DNA from: Lachnospiraceae bacterium
GTDB lineage: Bacteria > Bacillota > Clostridia > Lachnospirales > Lachnospiraceae
NCBI GenBank assembly: GCA_017427415.1
Contig: JAFRSU010000025.1
Coordinates: 1-64,000, forward strand
Reading direction: 5' to 3'
DNA: 64,000 bases
Both the position numbers and the translations under genes were made by a program. Positions within the stretch are counted from its first letter, which is position 1. Every line of letters begins with the position of its first letter. The notes under the pieces are model-generated. The model was given only the letters and a program-made list of their open reading frames with translations, was not told the origin of the DNA and did not search any database. This document shows, piece after piece, positions 51,191-60,066 of the stretch.

Positions 51191-52183
51191 TCAATCTTCG
51201 CGGCAATCGGTACAACCTATTTTAAGTCTTGTCCCGTCGAATTCAACGCTGCACTCAAAACTTTCCTCGTTAAGAGCTATGTACCAGATGGAAGTATCGG
51301 AGTAGTTTTCTTCGGGTGCATAGATATATCCTGCGGATTTTACCTGCTCGATGTAGGAAAGGACAGCATCCTTTGATACACCGCTGTACATGATATAGTT
51401 CCCGGTGGTACCTGATGCTTCACTTCCGGTGAATGTGCCTCCCTTAAACTCAGGGATGTATTGGAGCATCGTAGTGGTATAGAGGCGGCGGATCTCCTCG
51501 TTCTGATCGTCTTCCTTTGCCTCTTCAAATCCGGAGCCGAGTGTAAGGGTTGTCCCCTTATATGTCAGTATGGCTTTCCAGTCCTTATCGTTATATGCTT
51601 CGTAAGTCCAGGCGTCGGCGTTAGTGGATTCGCTCACTTTTACGTTATATCCGGCATTTTTCAAAGCTGAAACGTAAGCCAGCACTTCTTCTTTTGACAC
51701 GTCGGAGAATACGGCGTAATCAAATGTCCCCTTTGACTCCTGCCCGGTAAATGAACCGTATTCAAAGGCCGGAAGCCAGATGAGGAAGGTCATATCGCGG
51801 TATTCGTTTCTGTCGAATTTGTCGCGGGACACAGGAGTATCGGTGGGAGTGACATCTATAGGGGCATCGGTAGGAGTGAGCGTCGGCTCTTCTGCGGGTG
51901 TAGCAGTAGGGGCTGCAGGCGTAGATGTCACCGCACCATCCGGTTTTTTACCGGTATCAGACGAGGTGGGTGCCGGTGTATTTTTGCCGGAGCCTTTCGG
52001 GGCATCCGTGGTTTTTTCCTGATTTTCCTTATCCGTACCGTCAGCTCCCGGAGTACCGGTAGCTTCGTTATTTTCCCCCGTATCAAACGGTGTTCCTTTT
52101 GTATAATCCTTGTCACAGGCGCATGTTCCGGCGGCTATGCTTAAAGATAAAACAGCGATCGCCATATATTTTAAAAACTTCAT
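51191..52183 (-). CDS. Lipoprotein with tandem duplicated domain
   Basis: A 330-residue surface lipoprotein. Signal MKFLKYMAIAVLSLSIAAGT with lipobox Cys in TCAC (about 23), a Thr/Pro/Asp-rich linker (about 25-125), then two related domains of about 85 residues. They align as LPAFEYGSFTGQESKGTFDY with IPEFKGGTFTGSEASGTTGN, VSKEEVLAYVSALKNAGYNV with VSKDAVLSYIEQVKSAGYIY, and end in YKGTTLTLG and FDGTRLKIG. Family not recognised; a binding role at the cell wall is plausible. AAGGAG lies 10 bases before the ATG. The last residues include CTDCRED. Confidence 0.75.
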   Translation of the reverse strand: MKFLKYMAIAVLSLSIAAGTCACDKDYTKGTPFDTGENNEATGTPGADGTDKENQEKTTDAPKGSGKNTPAPTSSDTGKKPDGAVTSTPAAPTATPAEEPTLTPTDAPIDVTPTDTPVSRDKFDRNEYRDMTFLIWLPAFEYGSFTGQESKGTFDYAVFSDVSKEEVLAYVSALKNAGYNVKVSESTNADAWTYEAYNDKDWKAILTYKGTTLTLGSGFEEAKEDDQNEEIRRLYTTTMLQYIPEFKGGTFTGSEASGTTGNYIMYSGVSKDAVLSYIEQVKSAGYIYAPEENYSDTSIWYIALNEESFECSVEFDGTRLKIGCTDCRED

Positions 52184-52236
52184 TTTCTACACTCCTTAAC
52201 AGACTCTTTATATCACAAGCCGGTGTCTTTTATCAA

Positions 52237-52265
52237 ACTTTATCATTATAATCATAGGATGTCAA
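52237..52265 (-). promoter_or_regulatory. Possible promoter of the duplicated-domain lipoprotein
   Basis: On the minus strand: TTGACA (52260-52265), 17 bases, TAAAGT (52237-52242). The -10 is weak. A better TATAAT (52246-52251) lies only 8 bases from the -35 and cannot use it. Confidence 0.4.
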
Positions 52266-52293
52266 GAGTTCAAAAAATATTTCGAACAAATGG

Positions 52294-52322
52294 TTGCATT
52301 TGTGGCTCGAATAAGGTATAAT
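52294..52322 (+). promoter_or_regulatory. Predicted sigma-A promoter of the topoisomerase operon
   Basis: TTGCAT (52294-52299), 17 bases, TATAAT (52317-52322). It leaves a leader of about 75 bases before the subunit B gene. Confidence 0.75.
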
Positions 52323-52404
52323 ACTATATCTGGGGGTTGTTATCGGCTTTCGGATAAAGCCCGGAAAACACGCCCTGTGAAACAAAAACGAAACGGAGAA
52401 TGTC

Positions 52405-54342
52405 ATGGCACCCAAATATGACGGAAGTGAAATAGTAGTATTAAAGGGACTTGAAGCGGTAAGAAAGCGTCCCGGTATGTATATAGGAAGTGTCGGCTCG
52501 AGGGGACTGCACCACCTTATCTGGGAGATACTGGATAACGGTATAGATGAACACCTGGCCGGCTTCTGCGATGCGATAGAGATAACCATGCAGAAGGACG
52601 GCGGTATAGCCATAACCGACCACGGCCGCGGCGTACCCGTGGATATGCATCCTACGGAGCATATGCCTACGGCACGTGTCGTATATACCGTGCTTCATGC
52701 CGGCGGCAAGTTCGGCAATAACGTATATAAGGTATCAGGCGGTCTGCACGGTGTAGGTGCCTCGGTAGTAAATGCATTGTCCGAGCATATGATAGTAGAG
52801 ATAAAAAGGGACGGCAAGGTGTTCCGCGATGAGTACCGTGACGGAGGTCATCCCGTAACTGAGCTTGACAGGAGCGGACTGCTCCCTGTGGTGGGAAAGT
52901 GCAATAAGTCAGATACGGGGACAAAGGTTACATTTTATCCCGATAAGACTATTTTTGAGTCTGTGGACTTTAAGCCCGAGGTCATAGTTAAAAAGCTTAA
53001 GGAGACCGCATATCTGAATAAAGGCCTTAAGATCACCTTCAACGATATGCACACCGGATTTAACCAGGTATTCTGCGAGCAGGACGGTATCAAGAGCTTT
53101 GTGGCATATCTCTCAAGAGAAGAGACCGTTATACATAAGGATCCTATCTATATAGAGGGGAAAAGCGGCGACATAGAGGTTGAGATAGCATTCCAGTATA
53201 ATAACGGTTTCTCGGAGCAGATCAATTCCTTCTGTAACTGTATAAACGTCGTGGACGGAGGTACCCTGGTCACCGGTTTTAAGTCGGGACTTACCCGTGT
53301 CATGAACCAGTACGCAAGAGAGCTCGGAGTACTTAAGGATAAGGACGAGAACTTTGACGGAAAAGATATAAGAAACGGTCTTATAGCCATAGTATCGATC
53401 AAGCATCCGGACCCGCAGTTTGAGGGACAGACCAAGACAAAGCTCGGAAATAACGATGCCAAGGCTGCTGTAGAGGATGTATTTATACAGGAGGCTACCG
53501 TATATTTTGATAAAAATGTAGAGATACTTAAAGCCATCCTTGAAAACTCACTCAGGTCATATCAGGCGAGAAAAGCGGGTGACAAGGCGAGAACTGCGGT
53601 ATTAAAACAGTTAAGTGACGTGGATACGAAGAGTAAGCTCGCCGCATGCTCGTCAAAGAAACCGGAAGAGTGTGAGATATACATTGTCGAGGGTGACTCC
53701 GCAGGCGGTACTGTAAAAACCGCACGTAACAGGAAAACTCAGGCGGTACTTCCGTTAAGGGGCAAGATCCTTAACGTGGAAAAAGCCACCTTAGAGAAAA
53801 TACTGGTAAATAACGAGATAAAGTCCATGATAGCCGCATTCGGATGCGGTATAGCGGATGATTTTGATATAAATAAGCTTAAATACGGCAAGATCATAAT
53901 CCTTACCGATGCAGATGTGGACGGTGCCCATATAAGCACCTTGCTGCTTACGTTCTTCTACAGATTCATGCCTGAGCTTATCATGGAGGGCAAGGTATTC
54001 CGCGGACTTCCGCCTCTTTACAGGGTGGAGTACGAGGTAACGGAAAAGGGTAAAAAGAAGAAAAAGAACGAATACATTTTTGACGACCACGAGCTTGAGA
54101 AGTTCAGGAAAACAGGGCAAAAGATACTTACACTCCAGCGCTATAAGGGCTTGGGAGAGATGGATGCCGAGCAGCTCTGGGAGACCACGCTCGACCCCGA
54201 GCAGAGGCTGCTGGCCCAGGTATCCATAAGCGACGGCGTGGAGGCTGATGAAGTAACCTCCATGCTCATGGGGACTAATGTTCCGCCGAGACGTGATTTT
54301 ATCATGACAGAAGCGGACAACGCGAATCTAGATTTAGCTTAA
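52405..54342 (+). CDS. parE: Type IIA topoisomerase ATPase subunit (ParE/GyrB type)
   Basis: A 645-residue subunit: GHKL ATPase domain (EILDNGIDEHLAG, DHGRGVPVD, GGLHGVGASVVNA), transducer with QTKTKLGN, and TOPRIM (EGDSAGG, DADVDGAHI) ending near PPRRDFI. Paired with a subunit A gene 15 bases downstream, it forms an A2B2 enzyme that passes DNA duplexes. Topoisomerase IV is preferred because the partner lacks a classical GyrA box and there are no dnaA, recF or other origin genes nearby. A second gyrase-like enzyme is the alternative. Confidence 0.88.
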   Translation: MAPKYDGSEIVVLKGLEAVRKRPGMYIGSVGSRGLHHLIWEILDNGIDEHLAGFCDAIEITMQKDGGIAITDHGRGVPVDMHPTEHMPTARVVYTVLHAGGKFGNNVYKVSGGLHGVGASVVNALSEHMIVEIKRDGKVFRDEYRDGGHPVTELDRSGLLPVVGKCNKSDTGTKVTFYPDKTIFESVDFKPEVIVKKLKETAYLNKGLKITFNDMHTGFNQVFCEQDGIKSFVAYLSREETVIHKDPIYIEGKSGDIEVEIAFQYNNGFSEQINSFCNCINVVDGGTLVTGFKSGLTRVMNQYARELGVLKDKDENFDGKDIRNGLIAIVSIKHPDPQFEGQTKTKLGNNDAKAAVEDVFIQEATVYFDKNVEILKAILENSLRSYQARKAGDKARTAVLKQLSDVDTKSKLAACSSKKPEECEIYIVEGDSAGGTVKTARNRKTQAVLPLRGKILNVEKATLEKILVNNEIKSMIAAFGCGIADDFDINKLKYGKIIILTDADVDGAHISTLLLTFFYRFMPELIMEGKVFRGLPPLYRVEYEVTEKGKKKKKNEYIFDDHELEKFRKTGQKILTLQRYKGLGEMDAEQLWETTLDPEQRLLAQVSISDGVEADEVTSMLMGTNVPPRRDFIMTEADNANLDLA

Positions 54343-54357
54343 TACGAGGAAACTAAA

Positions 54358-56607
54358 ATGAGTGAACCTAAGGAACAGATAGTACAGCTTGATTTCGCGG
54401 AGGAAATGAAGACTTCCTTCCGCGACTATGCACTGAGTGTTATACTGGCACGTGCACTTCCTGATGTGCGGGACGGTTTAAAGCCCGTACAGCGAAGGAT
54501 ACTGTACGCCATGAACGAGCTGGGGCTCGATCCCAAAAAGCCTCACAGGAAAAGTGCCCGTATAGTCGGCGATACCATGGGTAAGTACCATCCCCACGGT
54601 GACAGCTCCATATATGATGCATTGGTGCACATGACAGAGGATTATTCTCTCTCTGTTCCACTTGTGGACGGTCACGGTAACTTCGGATCCATAGACGGTG
54701 ACGGGGCAGCAGCCATGCGTTATACCGAGGCCAGGCTTTCGGAAGGAGCCATGACCATGCTGGAAAACCTCGATAAGGGCTTGGTAGAGTTCATGCCGAA
54801 CTTTGACGAGAGTGAAAAGGAGCCTAAGGTACTTCCTGCCATGCTCCCCAACCTCCTTATAAACGGTACCACAGGTATAGCTGTAGGTATGGCTACAAAT
54901 ATCCCTCCGCATAACCCCGGAGAGGTTATAGACGGCGTCATCGCTTATATTGACAATCCCGATATTTCAGAAGAAAAACTGTTAAAGTACATACCCGGAC
55001 CTGACTTCCCCACCGGGGGCATCATCACCAATACGGATGCACTGCCTGAAATATACCGTACAGGTGAGGGAAAGATAAGGGTAAGGGCCAAGACCGAGAT
55101 AGAAAACGGTGAGGCAGGCAGGAAAAATATCGTAGTTACCGAGATCCCGTATACTATTGCGGGCAACAAGCTTAAGCTCGTAGAAAATCTTGTATCCTTA
55201 ATGAAGGATAAGTCCTTCGAGGAGATATATGATGTAAGGGATGAGTCCTCAAAGGAAGGCATCCGTATAGTCATAGAGGTCAAAAAGGACAGGGATCCGG
55301 AGAATCTCTTAAACGGATTATTAAAGAAAACGTGCATGGAGGATACCTATACGGTGAACCTCTTAGCAGTAAAGGATAAGCAGCCCATCGTATTCAGCTT
55401 AAAGAGCCTGGTAAAGGAGTTCGCCGATTTCCAGGAGATATTATATACAAAAGAGCATGAGTATCTGTTAGGTAAGGCCGAGGCAAGACAGGAGATAGTA
55501 AGCGGTCTGCTCCGTGCTACCGACGTGATCGATCTTATCATCGAGATACTCCGCGGAAGCTCTTCCGTAAAGCAGGCTAAGGACTGCCTCATTTCGGGTA
55601 TCACCACGGATATCCGATTTAAAAATCCGGGATCGGAAGAACAGGCTAAGACGCTTAACTTTACAGAACGCCAGGCCGATGCGATACTGGCTATGCCTCT
55701 GTCAAAGCTGATAGGCTTAGAGATACTTAAACTTCAGGAAGAAGCAAAGGAACTCGCCGAAGCCATAGCCGGTTACAAGGAGATACTTGCCGATAAGAAA
55801 AAGCTGTATAATGTCATAAAAAACAGGCTCAAAGAATACCGCAAAAAGTTTGCCGTACCCAGAAAAACAGAGCTTTTAAATGTAGCTACTGCTGACTATG
55901 TGACGGAGTTTAAGGTGGAGGATATCTATATCCTTATCGATAAATTCGGATATACCAAGTCCGTGGATGCTGCCGCATTCCAGAAGGCAGGAGAAGAAAA
56001 CCTTAAAGAATTCGTCCATATCGTACCCATGAAAAATACTGACAGGCTCTGCTTCTTTACGGCTGAAGGCAACATGCTCCAGGTAAAGGCAGAAAAGATA
56101 CCGAAGTGCAGGGTAAAGGATAAGGGCCAACTGATACATAATCTTGCAAAAGTGGATCAGCAGGAGGTTATATTCTATGCGGCATATGAGACCTTATTTG
56201 ACTCGATGCTGCTGTTCGTGACTGCCAAGGGCTATATCAAGCTGGTATCGGGTATCGAGTTCGATACCAACAGAAACCTGATGGCAGGTACCAAGCTTGA
56301 GGACGGAGACACCCTGGTCAGTGTTATAATGCTTAGCTCAGCAGATATCCTTTCGGAGAACAGGAAAGTCATAACCATCACCAAATCGGGATACTCGCTC
56401 GGATTCCCTCTAAAGGAAGTAAGCGAGATGAAGAAAACAGGCCGCGGAGTAAAGGCCATGACCTTAGATAAGAGCGATAAGATCGACTTTGTGACGGTGG
56501 CTTCTCCGGATACGGAAACCTTTGAATATAAGGGTAAAACAGTGATCGCAAAGAAAATAAAACTCAGAGCCCGCGGTGCCAAAGGACAGAAGGTTTCGCT
56601 GTGGTAA
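54358..56607 (+). CDS. parC: Type IIA topoisomerase DNA-cleavage subunit (ParC/GyrA type)
   Basis: A 749-residue subunit with the winged-helix DNA-binding region ([34 protein letters not shown]) and catalytic Tyr122 in [10 protein letters not shown]. The tower and coiled coil follow and the C-terminal beta-pinwheel has incomplete blades. The QRRGGKG GyrA box is missing; [10 protein letters not shown] is the nearest match, which argues for decatenation over strong supercoiling. The core [15 protein letters not shown] is nonetheless GyrA-like, so the name parC is provisional. Confidence 0.85.
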   Translation: MSEPKEQIVQLDFAEEMKTSFRDYALSVILARALPDVRDGLKPVQRRILYAMNELGLDPKKPHRKSARIVGDTMGKYHPHGDSSIYDALVHMTEDYSLSVPLVDGHGNFGSIDGDGAAAMRYTEARLSEGAMTMLENLDKGLVEFMPNFDESEKEPKVLPAMLPNLLINGTTGIAVGMATNIPPHNPGEVIDGVIAYIDNPDISEEKLLKYIPGPDFPTGGIITNTDALPEIYRTGEGKIRVRAKTEIENGEAGRKNIVVTEIPYTIAGNKLKLVENLVSLMKDKSFEEIYDVRDESSKEGIRIVIEVKKDRDPENLLNGLLKKTCMEDTYTVNLLAVKDKQPIVFSLKSLVKEFADFQEILYTKEHEYLLGKAEARQEIVSGLLRATDVIDLIIEILRGSSSVKQAKDCLISGITTDIRFKNPGSEEQAKTLNFTERQADAILAMPLSKLIGLEILKLQEEAKELAEAIAGYKEILADKKKLYNVIKNRLKEYRKKFAVPRKTELLNVATADYVTEFKVEDIYILIDKFGYTKSVDAAAFQKAGEENLKEFVHIVPMKNTDRLCFFTAEGNMLQVKAEKIPKCRVKDKGQLIHNLAKVDQQEVIFYAAYETLFDSMLLFVTAKGYIKLVSGIEFDTNRNLMAGTKLEDGDTLVSVIMLSSADILSENRKVITITKSGYSLGFPLKEVSEMKKTGRGVKAMTLDKSDKIDFVTVASPDTETFEYKGKTVIAKKIKLRARGAKGQKVSLW

Positions 56608-56645
56608 ACGGGACTTAAAACTGTTTTATCCGATAAACATAATTC

Positions 56646-56674
56646 TTGACAATATGGATTTTGTGGGGTATATT
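56646..56674 (+). promoter_or_regulatory. Predicted sigma-A promoter for the CheY-like gene
   Basis: TTGACA (56646-56651), 17 bases, TATATT (56669-56674). Confidence 0.75.
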
Positions 56675-56739
56675 ATTAATGTACAGGTATGGGTAAATTA
56701 TACCTTACCGGACAAATCCGTATGAACAGGAGAACCACA

Positions 56740-57102
56740 ATGGCAAAGAGAATTCTTGTTTGTGACGATGCGGCATTTATGCGCATGATGATAAAAGATA
56801 TTTTGACCAAGAATGGTTATGAGATAGCAGGCGAGGCTGAAAACGGAGCAGTAGCCGTAACAAAATATGCGGAGACCAAACCCGATCTGGTTATGCTCGA
56901 CATTACCATGCCCGAGATGGACGGCATCCAGGCATTAAAGAAGATCAAGGAGCAGGATCCTTCGGCTATGGCTATCATGTGCTCGGCTATGGGCCAGCAG
57001 GCCATGGTAATAGAGTCGATACAGGCGGGCGCCAGGGATTTTATAGTAAAACCTTTCCAGCAGGAGCGTGTAATAGAAGCTATTAAAAAGGTTATAGGAT
57101 AA
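56740..57102 (+). CDS. cheY: Stand-alone CheY-like receiver protein
   Basis: A 120-residue receiver domain without an output domain: CDDAAFMRMMIKDIL (Asp9, Asp10), phospho-acceptor Asp54 in LVMLDITMPEMDG, Thr/Ser switch residue in IMCSAMGQQ, and Lys104 in DFIVKPF. The sequence is CheY-type, controlling flagellar motors in motile relatives. No other chemotaxis or flagellar gene is in the window, so another partner is possible. AGGAG before ATG 56740 sets the start; the frame extends upstream into the leader. It has its own promoter and terminator, so it is monocistronic. Confidence 0.9.
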   Translation: MAKRILVCDDAAFMRMMIKDILTKNGYEIAGEAENGAVAVTKYAETKPDLVMLDITMPEMDGIQALKKIKEQDPSAMAIMCSAMGQQAMVIESIQAGARDFIVKPFQQERVIEAIKKVIG

Positions 57103-57110
57103 GCATTTAT

Positions 57111-57138
57111 AAAACCTGTCCCGAACGGACAGGTTTTT
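57111..57138 (+). terminator. Rho-independent terminator after the CheY-like gene
   Basis: AAAACCTGTCC / GGACAGGTTTTT with loop CGAAC, 8 bases after the stop codon. Confidence 0.9.
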
Positions 57139-57183
57139 ATATACTACAAAAGTAAACTGATGAGGTTTGAAGGATTGCGTCAG

Positions 57184-57214
57184 TTGCATACAGCGGGGCA
57201 ATCCGTAGTATAAT
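57184..57214 (+). promoter_or_regulatory. Possible promoter of the aminopeptidase operon
   Basis: Consensus TATAAT (57209-57214) with TTGCAT (57184-57189) 19 bases upstream, a long spacing. AAAGGAG follows just before the coding start. Confidence 0.5.
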
Positions 57215-57239
57215 AAATATTTAAAGGAGTACAAAAGAA

Positions 57240-58667
57240 ATGGCAACAAAATCAATCAAAGCTGCTCCTAAGGCAGCAAAAACAACAAAGAAGAAGGACG
57301 AGAAGGTAAAGAATGCATGGTTAAAGTACAATGCATCCCAGTTAAAGGAGCTTGAGGCCTTAAACGATGAATACATTGATTTCATCTCGGAATGCAAGAC
57401 CGAGAGGGAATGCACAGATAAAATAGTCGAGATGGCCAAGAAGCTCGGATATAAGGACATCAACAGCGTAAAGAAGGCTAAGGCTGGAGATAAGCTGTAC
57501 GCAGTAAACAAAGGAAAGGCAATAGTACTTTTCTTAGTGGGCAGTGAGCCTTTAGAGAAGGGTATGAAGATATTAGGAGCCCACATCGACTCGCCCAGGC
57601 TTGATATCAAGCAGAATCCGCTCTACGAGGACACAGAGCTTGCACTCCTCGATACACATTATTACGGCGGTATCAAAAAGTACCAGTGGGTAGCACTTCC
57701 CATGGCTATACACGGAGTAGTATGCAAGAAGGACGGCAGTACAGTCAAGGTAGTGATCGGCGAGGATCCTAAGGACCCTGTAGTAGGTATTTCAGACCTT
57801 TTGATCCACCTTGCACAGGACCAGATGGACAAAAAGGCATCAAAGGTAGTGGAAGGCGAGGATCTTAACGTACTTGTCGGCAGCATGCCTTTAAAGGGAG
57901 AAGAAAAGGATGCGGTTAAGGCTAATGTGATGAAGCTTATAACCGATAAATACGGTATCACCGAGGAAGACTTCATGTCAGCCGAGCTTGAGGTAGTACC
58001 TGCAGGCAGAGCAAGACATTACGGCATAGATAAGAGCATGGTCATGGGTTACGGGCAGGATGACAGGATCTGTGCATTCACATCGGCTAAGGCTATATTT
58101 AACACCAAGTCCATAGACAGGACTGCAGCATGTATCTTGGTTGATAAGGAAGAGATAGGCAGTGTCGGCGCAACAGGTATGACGTCCGTATTTTTTGAGA
58201 ATGTGGTAGCAGAGCTTATGGATAAATTAGGCGACTACAGCGAGCTTAAGGTAAGACGCGCACTTCAGAATTCGCATATGCTCTCATCTGATGTAAATGC
58301 AGCATTCGATCCCAACTATCCTTCTGTTATGGAAAAAAAGAACTGCGCTTATATGAACAGGGGTATGGCATTCTGCAAATTTACCGGATCACGCGGAAAG
58401 TCCGGTTCGAACGATGCTAACCCTGAATTTATAGCAAAGCTCCGTGCAGCATTTGATAAGCACGGAATCATGTACCAGATGGCAGAGCTCGGCAAGGTCG
58501 ATCAGGGCGGCGGAGGAACCATCGCCTACATCATGGCTAAGTACAACATGGAGGTCATCGACAGCGGCGTAGCACTTCAGAACATGCATGCTCCGTGGGA
58601 AGTGGCCAGCAAGGCCGATGTATATGAGACCGAAAAAGGCTACGAGGCATTTTTAAAGGAAATCTGA
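57240..58667 (+). CDS. M18-family aminopeptidase
   Basis: A 475-residue metallo-aminopeptidase of the aspartyl aminopeptidase (M18) family. Metal-site motifs are GAHIDSPRLDIK, GYGQDDRICAF, DKEEIGSVGATGM and a closing His in LQNMHAPWEV. The protein is dodecameric in characterised relatives and trims N-terminal residues from peptides in the cytoplasm. The first 25 residues are a Lys/Ala-rich extension (KAAPKAAKTTKKKDEK) not typical of the family. The histidine kinase gene starts 1 base after the stop. Confidence 0.92.
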   Translation: MATKSIKAAPKAAKTTKKKDEKVKNAWLKYNASQLKELEALNDEYIDFISECKTERECTDKIVEMAKKLGYKDINSVKKAKAGDKLYAVNKGKAIVLFLVGSEPLEKGMKILGAHIDSPRLDIKQNPLYEDTELALLDTHYYGGIKKYQWVALPMAIHGVVCKKDGSTVKVVIGEDPKDPVVGISDLLIHLAQDQMDKKASKVVEGEDLNVLVGSMPLKGEEKDAVKANVMKLITDKYGITEEDFMSAELEVVPAGRARHYGIDKSMVMGYGQDDRICAFTSAKAIFNTKSIDRTAACILVDKEEIGSVGATGMTSVFFENVVAELMDKLGDYSELKVRRALQNSHMLSSDVNAAFDPNYPSVMEKKNCAYMNRGMAFCKFTGSRGKSGSNDANPEFIAKLRAAFDKHGIMYQMAELGKVDQGGGGTIAYIMAKYNMEVIDSGVALQNMHAPWEVASKADVYETEKGYEAFLKEI

Positions 58668-58668
58668 T

Positions 58669-59742
58669 ATGGGTCAATTTAGAAAAAGACTGGCAGAAAA
58701 CTTAAGTCAAAAGAGTATAAGGAACCAGATGTATGAGATATATTATCTGGCCATCCTGCTTCCTGAGATCATCATCGGAGGCATACTTACCGTGTATGTT
58801 TATCTTTACTCCGAAAAGGATACTAGGATACTTATCTTCTGTATACTTATAGTTATCACCGGAGTGCTTATCTCTTATGTGGTTATCTCGTTCTTTGCGA
58901 GCCATTTCTCGATAAGGGTAAACAAACTTCGTTCCTCGATGCACAGCGTAAGCAATGAGGAGTACGAGATGTCTGATACTTTAAGGGGAAATGACGAGAT
59001 AGCGGCAGCATATGAGGAGCTAAAGAAAACAGCCCAGCTGATAAAGGAAAAAGACTCGGAAGTATTTCAGACAAAGCTTGATGCGGAACGCTTCGCTACC
59101 GAGCAGCAGATGATGGAATACAAGATGCTTTCGAGCCAGATCAACCCGCACTTCTTATACAATACGCTTGAAGCACTCAGAATGCGTGCCATAGCGGAAA
59201 AGGACAGGGATGTGGCGACAGGCATCAAGTTACTCGGCAAGTCTTTAAGATATGTCCTGGATAATACCGGTACGGTATCCGTACCGCTCCAACAGGAGCT
59301 TGATTATATAGAAAACTATATCAGGATCATAAAGTTCAGATTTGCAGAACGTATCAGTTACGAGCTGAAGGTCGAGGATGATATAGATACTAAGGCATAC
59401 AGTATCCTGCCTTTGCTTTTACAGCCCATAGTGGAAAATTCCGTAGGACACGGATTGGAGATGGTGGAGAACGGAAAACTTCTCATAACCGTTTCGGAGG
59501 GTGCCGAAGAGACCATAAAGGTAGTCATCAAAGATGATGGTATCGGTATGAACCCCGGTACATTGCGGGCCGTAAGACTTAAGATAGAGCGTCTCGATCA
59601 GGTGCCTGCACACAATATCGGACTTTTCAATATCAATAAACGTATCAAACTGTTCTACGGCGACAGGTACGGTATCGAGATCGACAGTGAGGAAAATGTC
59701 GGTACCACGGTTACCGTCACTCTGCCGATGAGGCCGATCTGA
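58669..59742 (+). CDS. LytS/YesM-type sensor histidine kinase, short form
   Basis: A 357-residue kinase with two membrane helices (about 26-48 and 54-76) separated by a very short loop, so the usual large extracytoplasmic sensor of YesM kinases is missing. A HAMP-like linker and coiled coil lead to QINPHFLYNTLEALRMRAI with phosphorylatable His161. The ATP domain has PIVENSVGHGLEM, DDGIGMN and GLFNINKRIKLFYG. It probably pairs with the YesN-type regulator encoded convergently at 60067. Its sensing may need an accessory protein or the membrane itself. Co-transcribed with the aminopeptidase. Confidence 0.9.
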   Translation: MGQFRKRLAENLSQKSIRNQMYEIYYLAILLPEIIIGGILTVYVYLYSEKDTRILIFCILIVITGVLISYVVISFFASHFSIRVNKLRSSMHSVSNEEYEMSDTLRGNDEIAAAYEELKKTAQLIKEKDSEVFQTKLDAERFATEQQMMEYKMLSSQINPHFLYNTLEALRMRAIAEKDRDVATGIKLLGKSLRYVLDNTGTVSVPLQQELDYIENYIRIIKFRFAERISYELKVEDDIDTKAYSILPLLLQPIVENSVGHGLEMVENGKLLITVSEGAEETIKVVIKDDGIGMNPGTLRAVRLKIERLDQVPAHNIGLFNINKRIKLFYGDRYGIEIDSEENVGTTVTVTLPMRPI

Positions 59743-59756
59743 TAGGACATATCACG

Positions 59757-60003
59757 AAAATCCGGGGCATCGCTCTCCGGTATAAAACCCGACATCGTTC
59801 GGCAGGATATGCTGATTGGCTTCCTGCATAATCTCATTGCGGACATTTGCAATCGTGCGTCCGCTTGATACCGGACGCACTTGTGCTGCATTAAAAAAAC
59901 GGCTTGGATAGCCGTTTTTTTCCTTATGAGAGTATGCATGCAGCCAAAGCATATCAACTGCCTCACTTTATGGTTTTATCCGAAGAGTGATGCCCCGGAT
60001 TTT
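59757..60003. repeat. Long inverted-repeat element, possibly MITE-like
   Basis: Two arms of about 80 bases, 59757-59837 and 59926-60003, are imperfect inverted copies. The outer ends match almost exactly (AAAATCCGGGGCATC and GATGCCCCGGATTTT). Inner blocks such as GATATGCT, TGGCT, TGCATA and TCTCAT are also kept in order. The centre holds GTGCGTCCG / CGGACGCAC (59855-59880) and the hairpin at 59893-59921. No transposase or open frame belongs to it. It fills the 324-base gap between the two-component genes; a non-autonomous mobile element or a long structured RNA would both fit. Confidence 0.65.
59893..59921. terminator. Bidirectional terminator between kinase and regulator genes
   Basis: AAAAAAACGGCT / AGCCGTTTTTTT with loop TGGAT, at the centre of the long inverted repeat. 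T-runs on both strands allow it to end both convergent genes. Confidence 0.9.
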
Positions 60004-60066
60004 CTGCCAAGTTTCAATCAGAGGGACGATTATGCTCTAACGTGGCACGCAGTACCTGATGAGATG

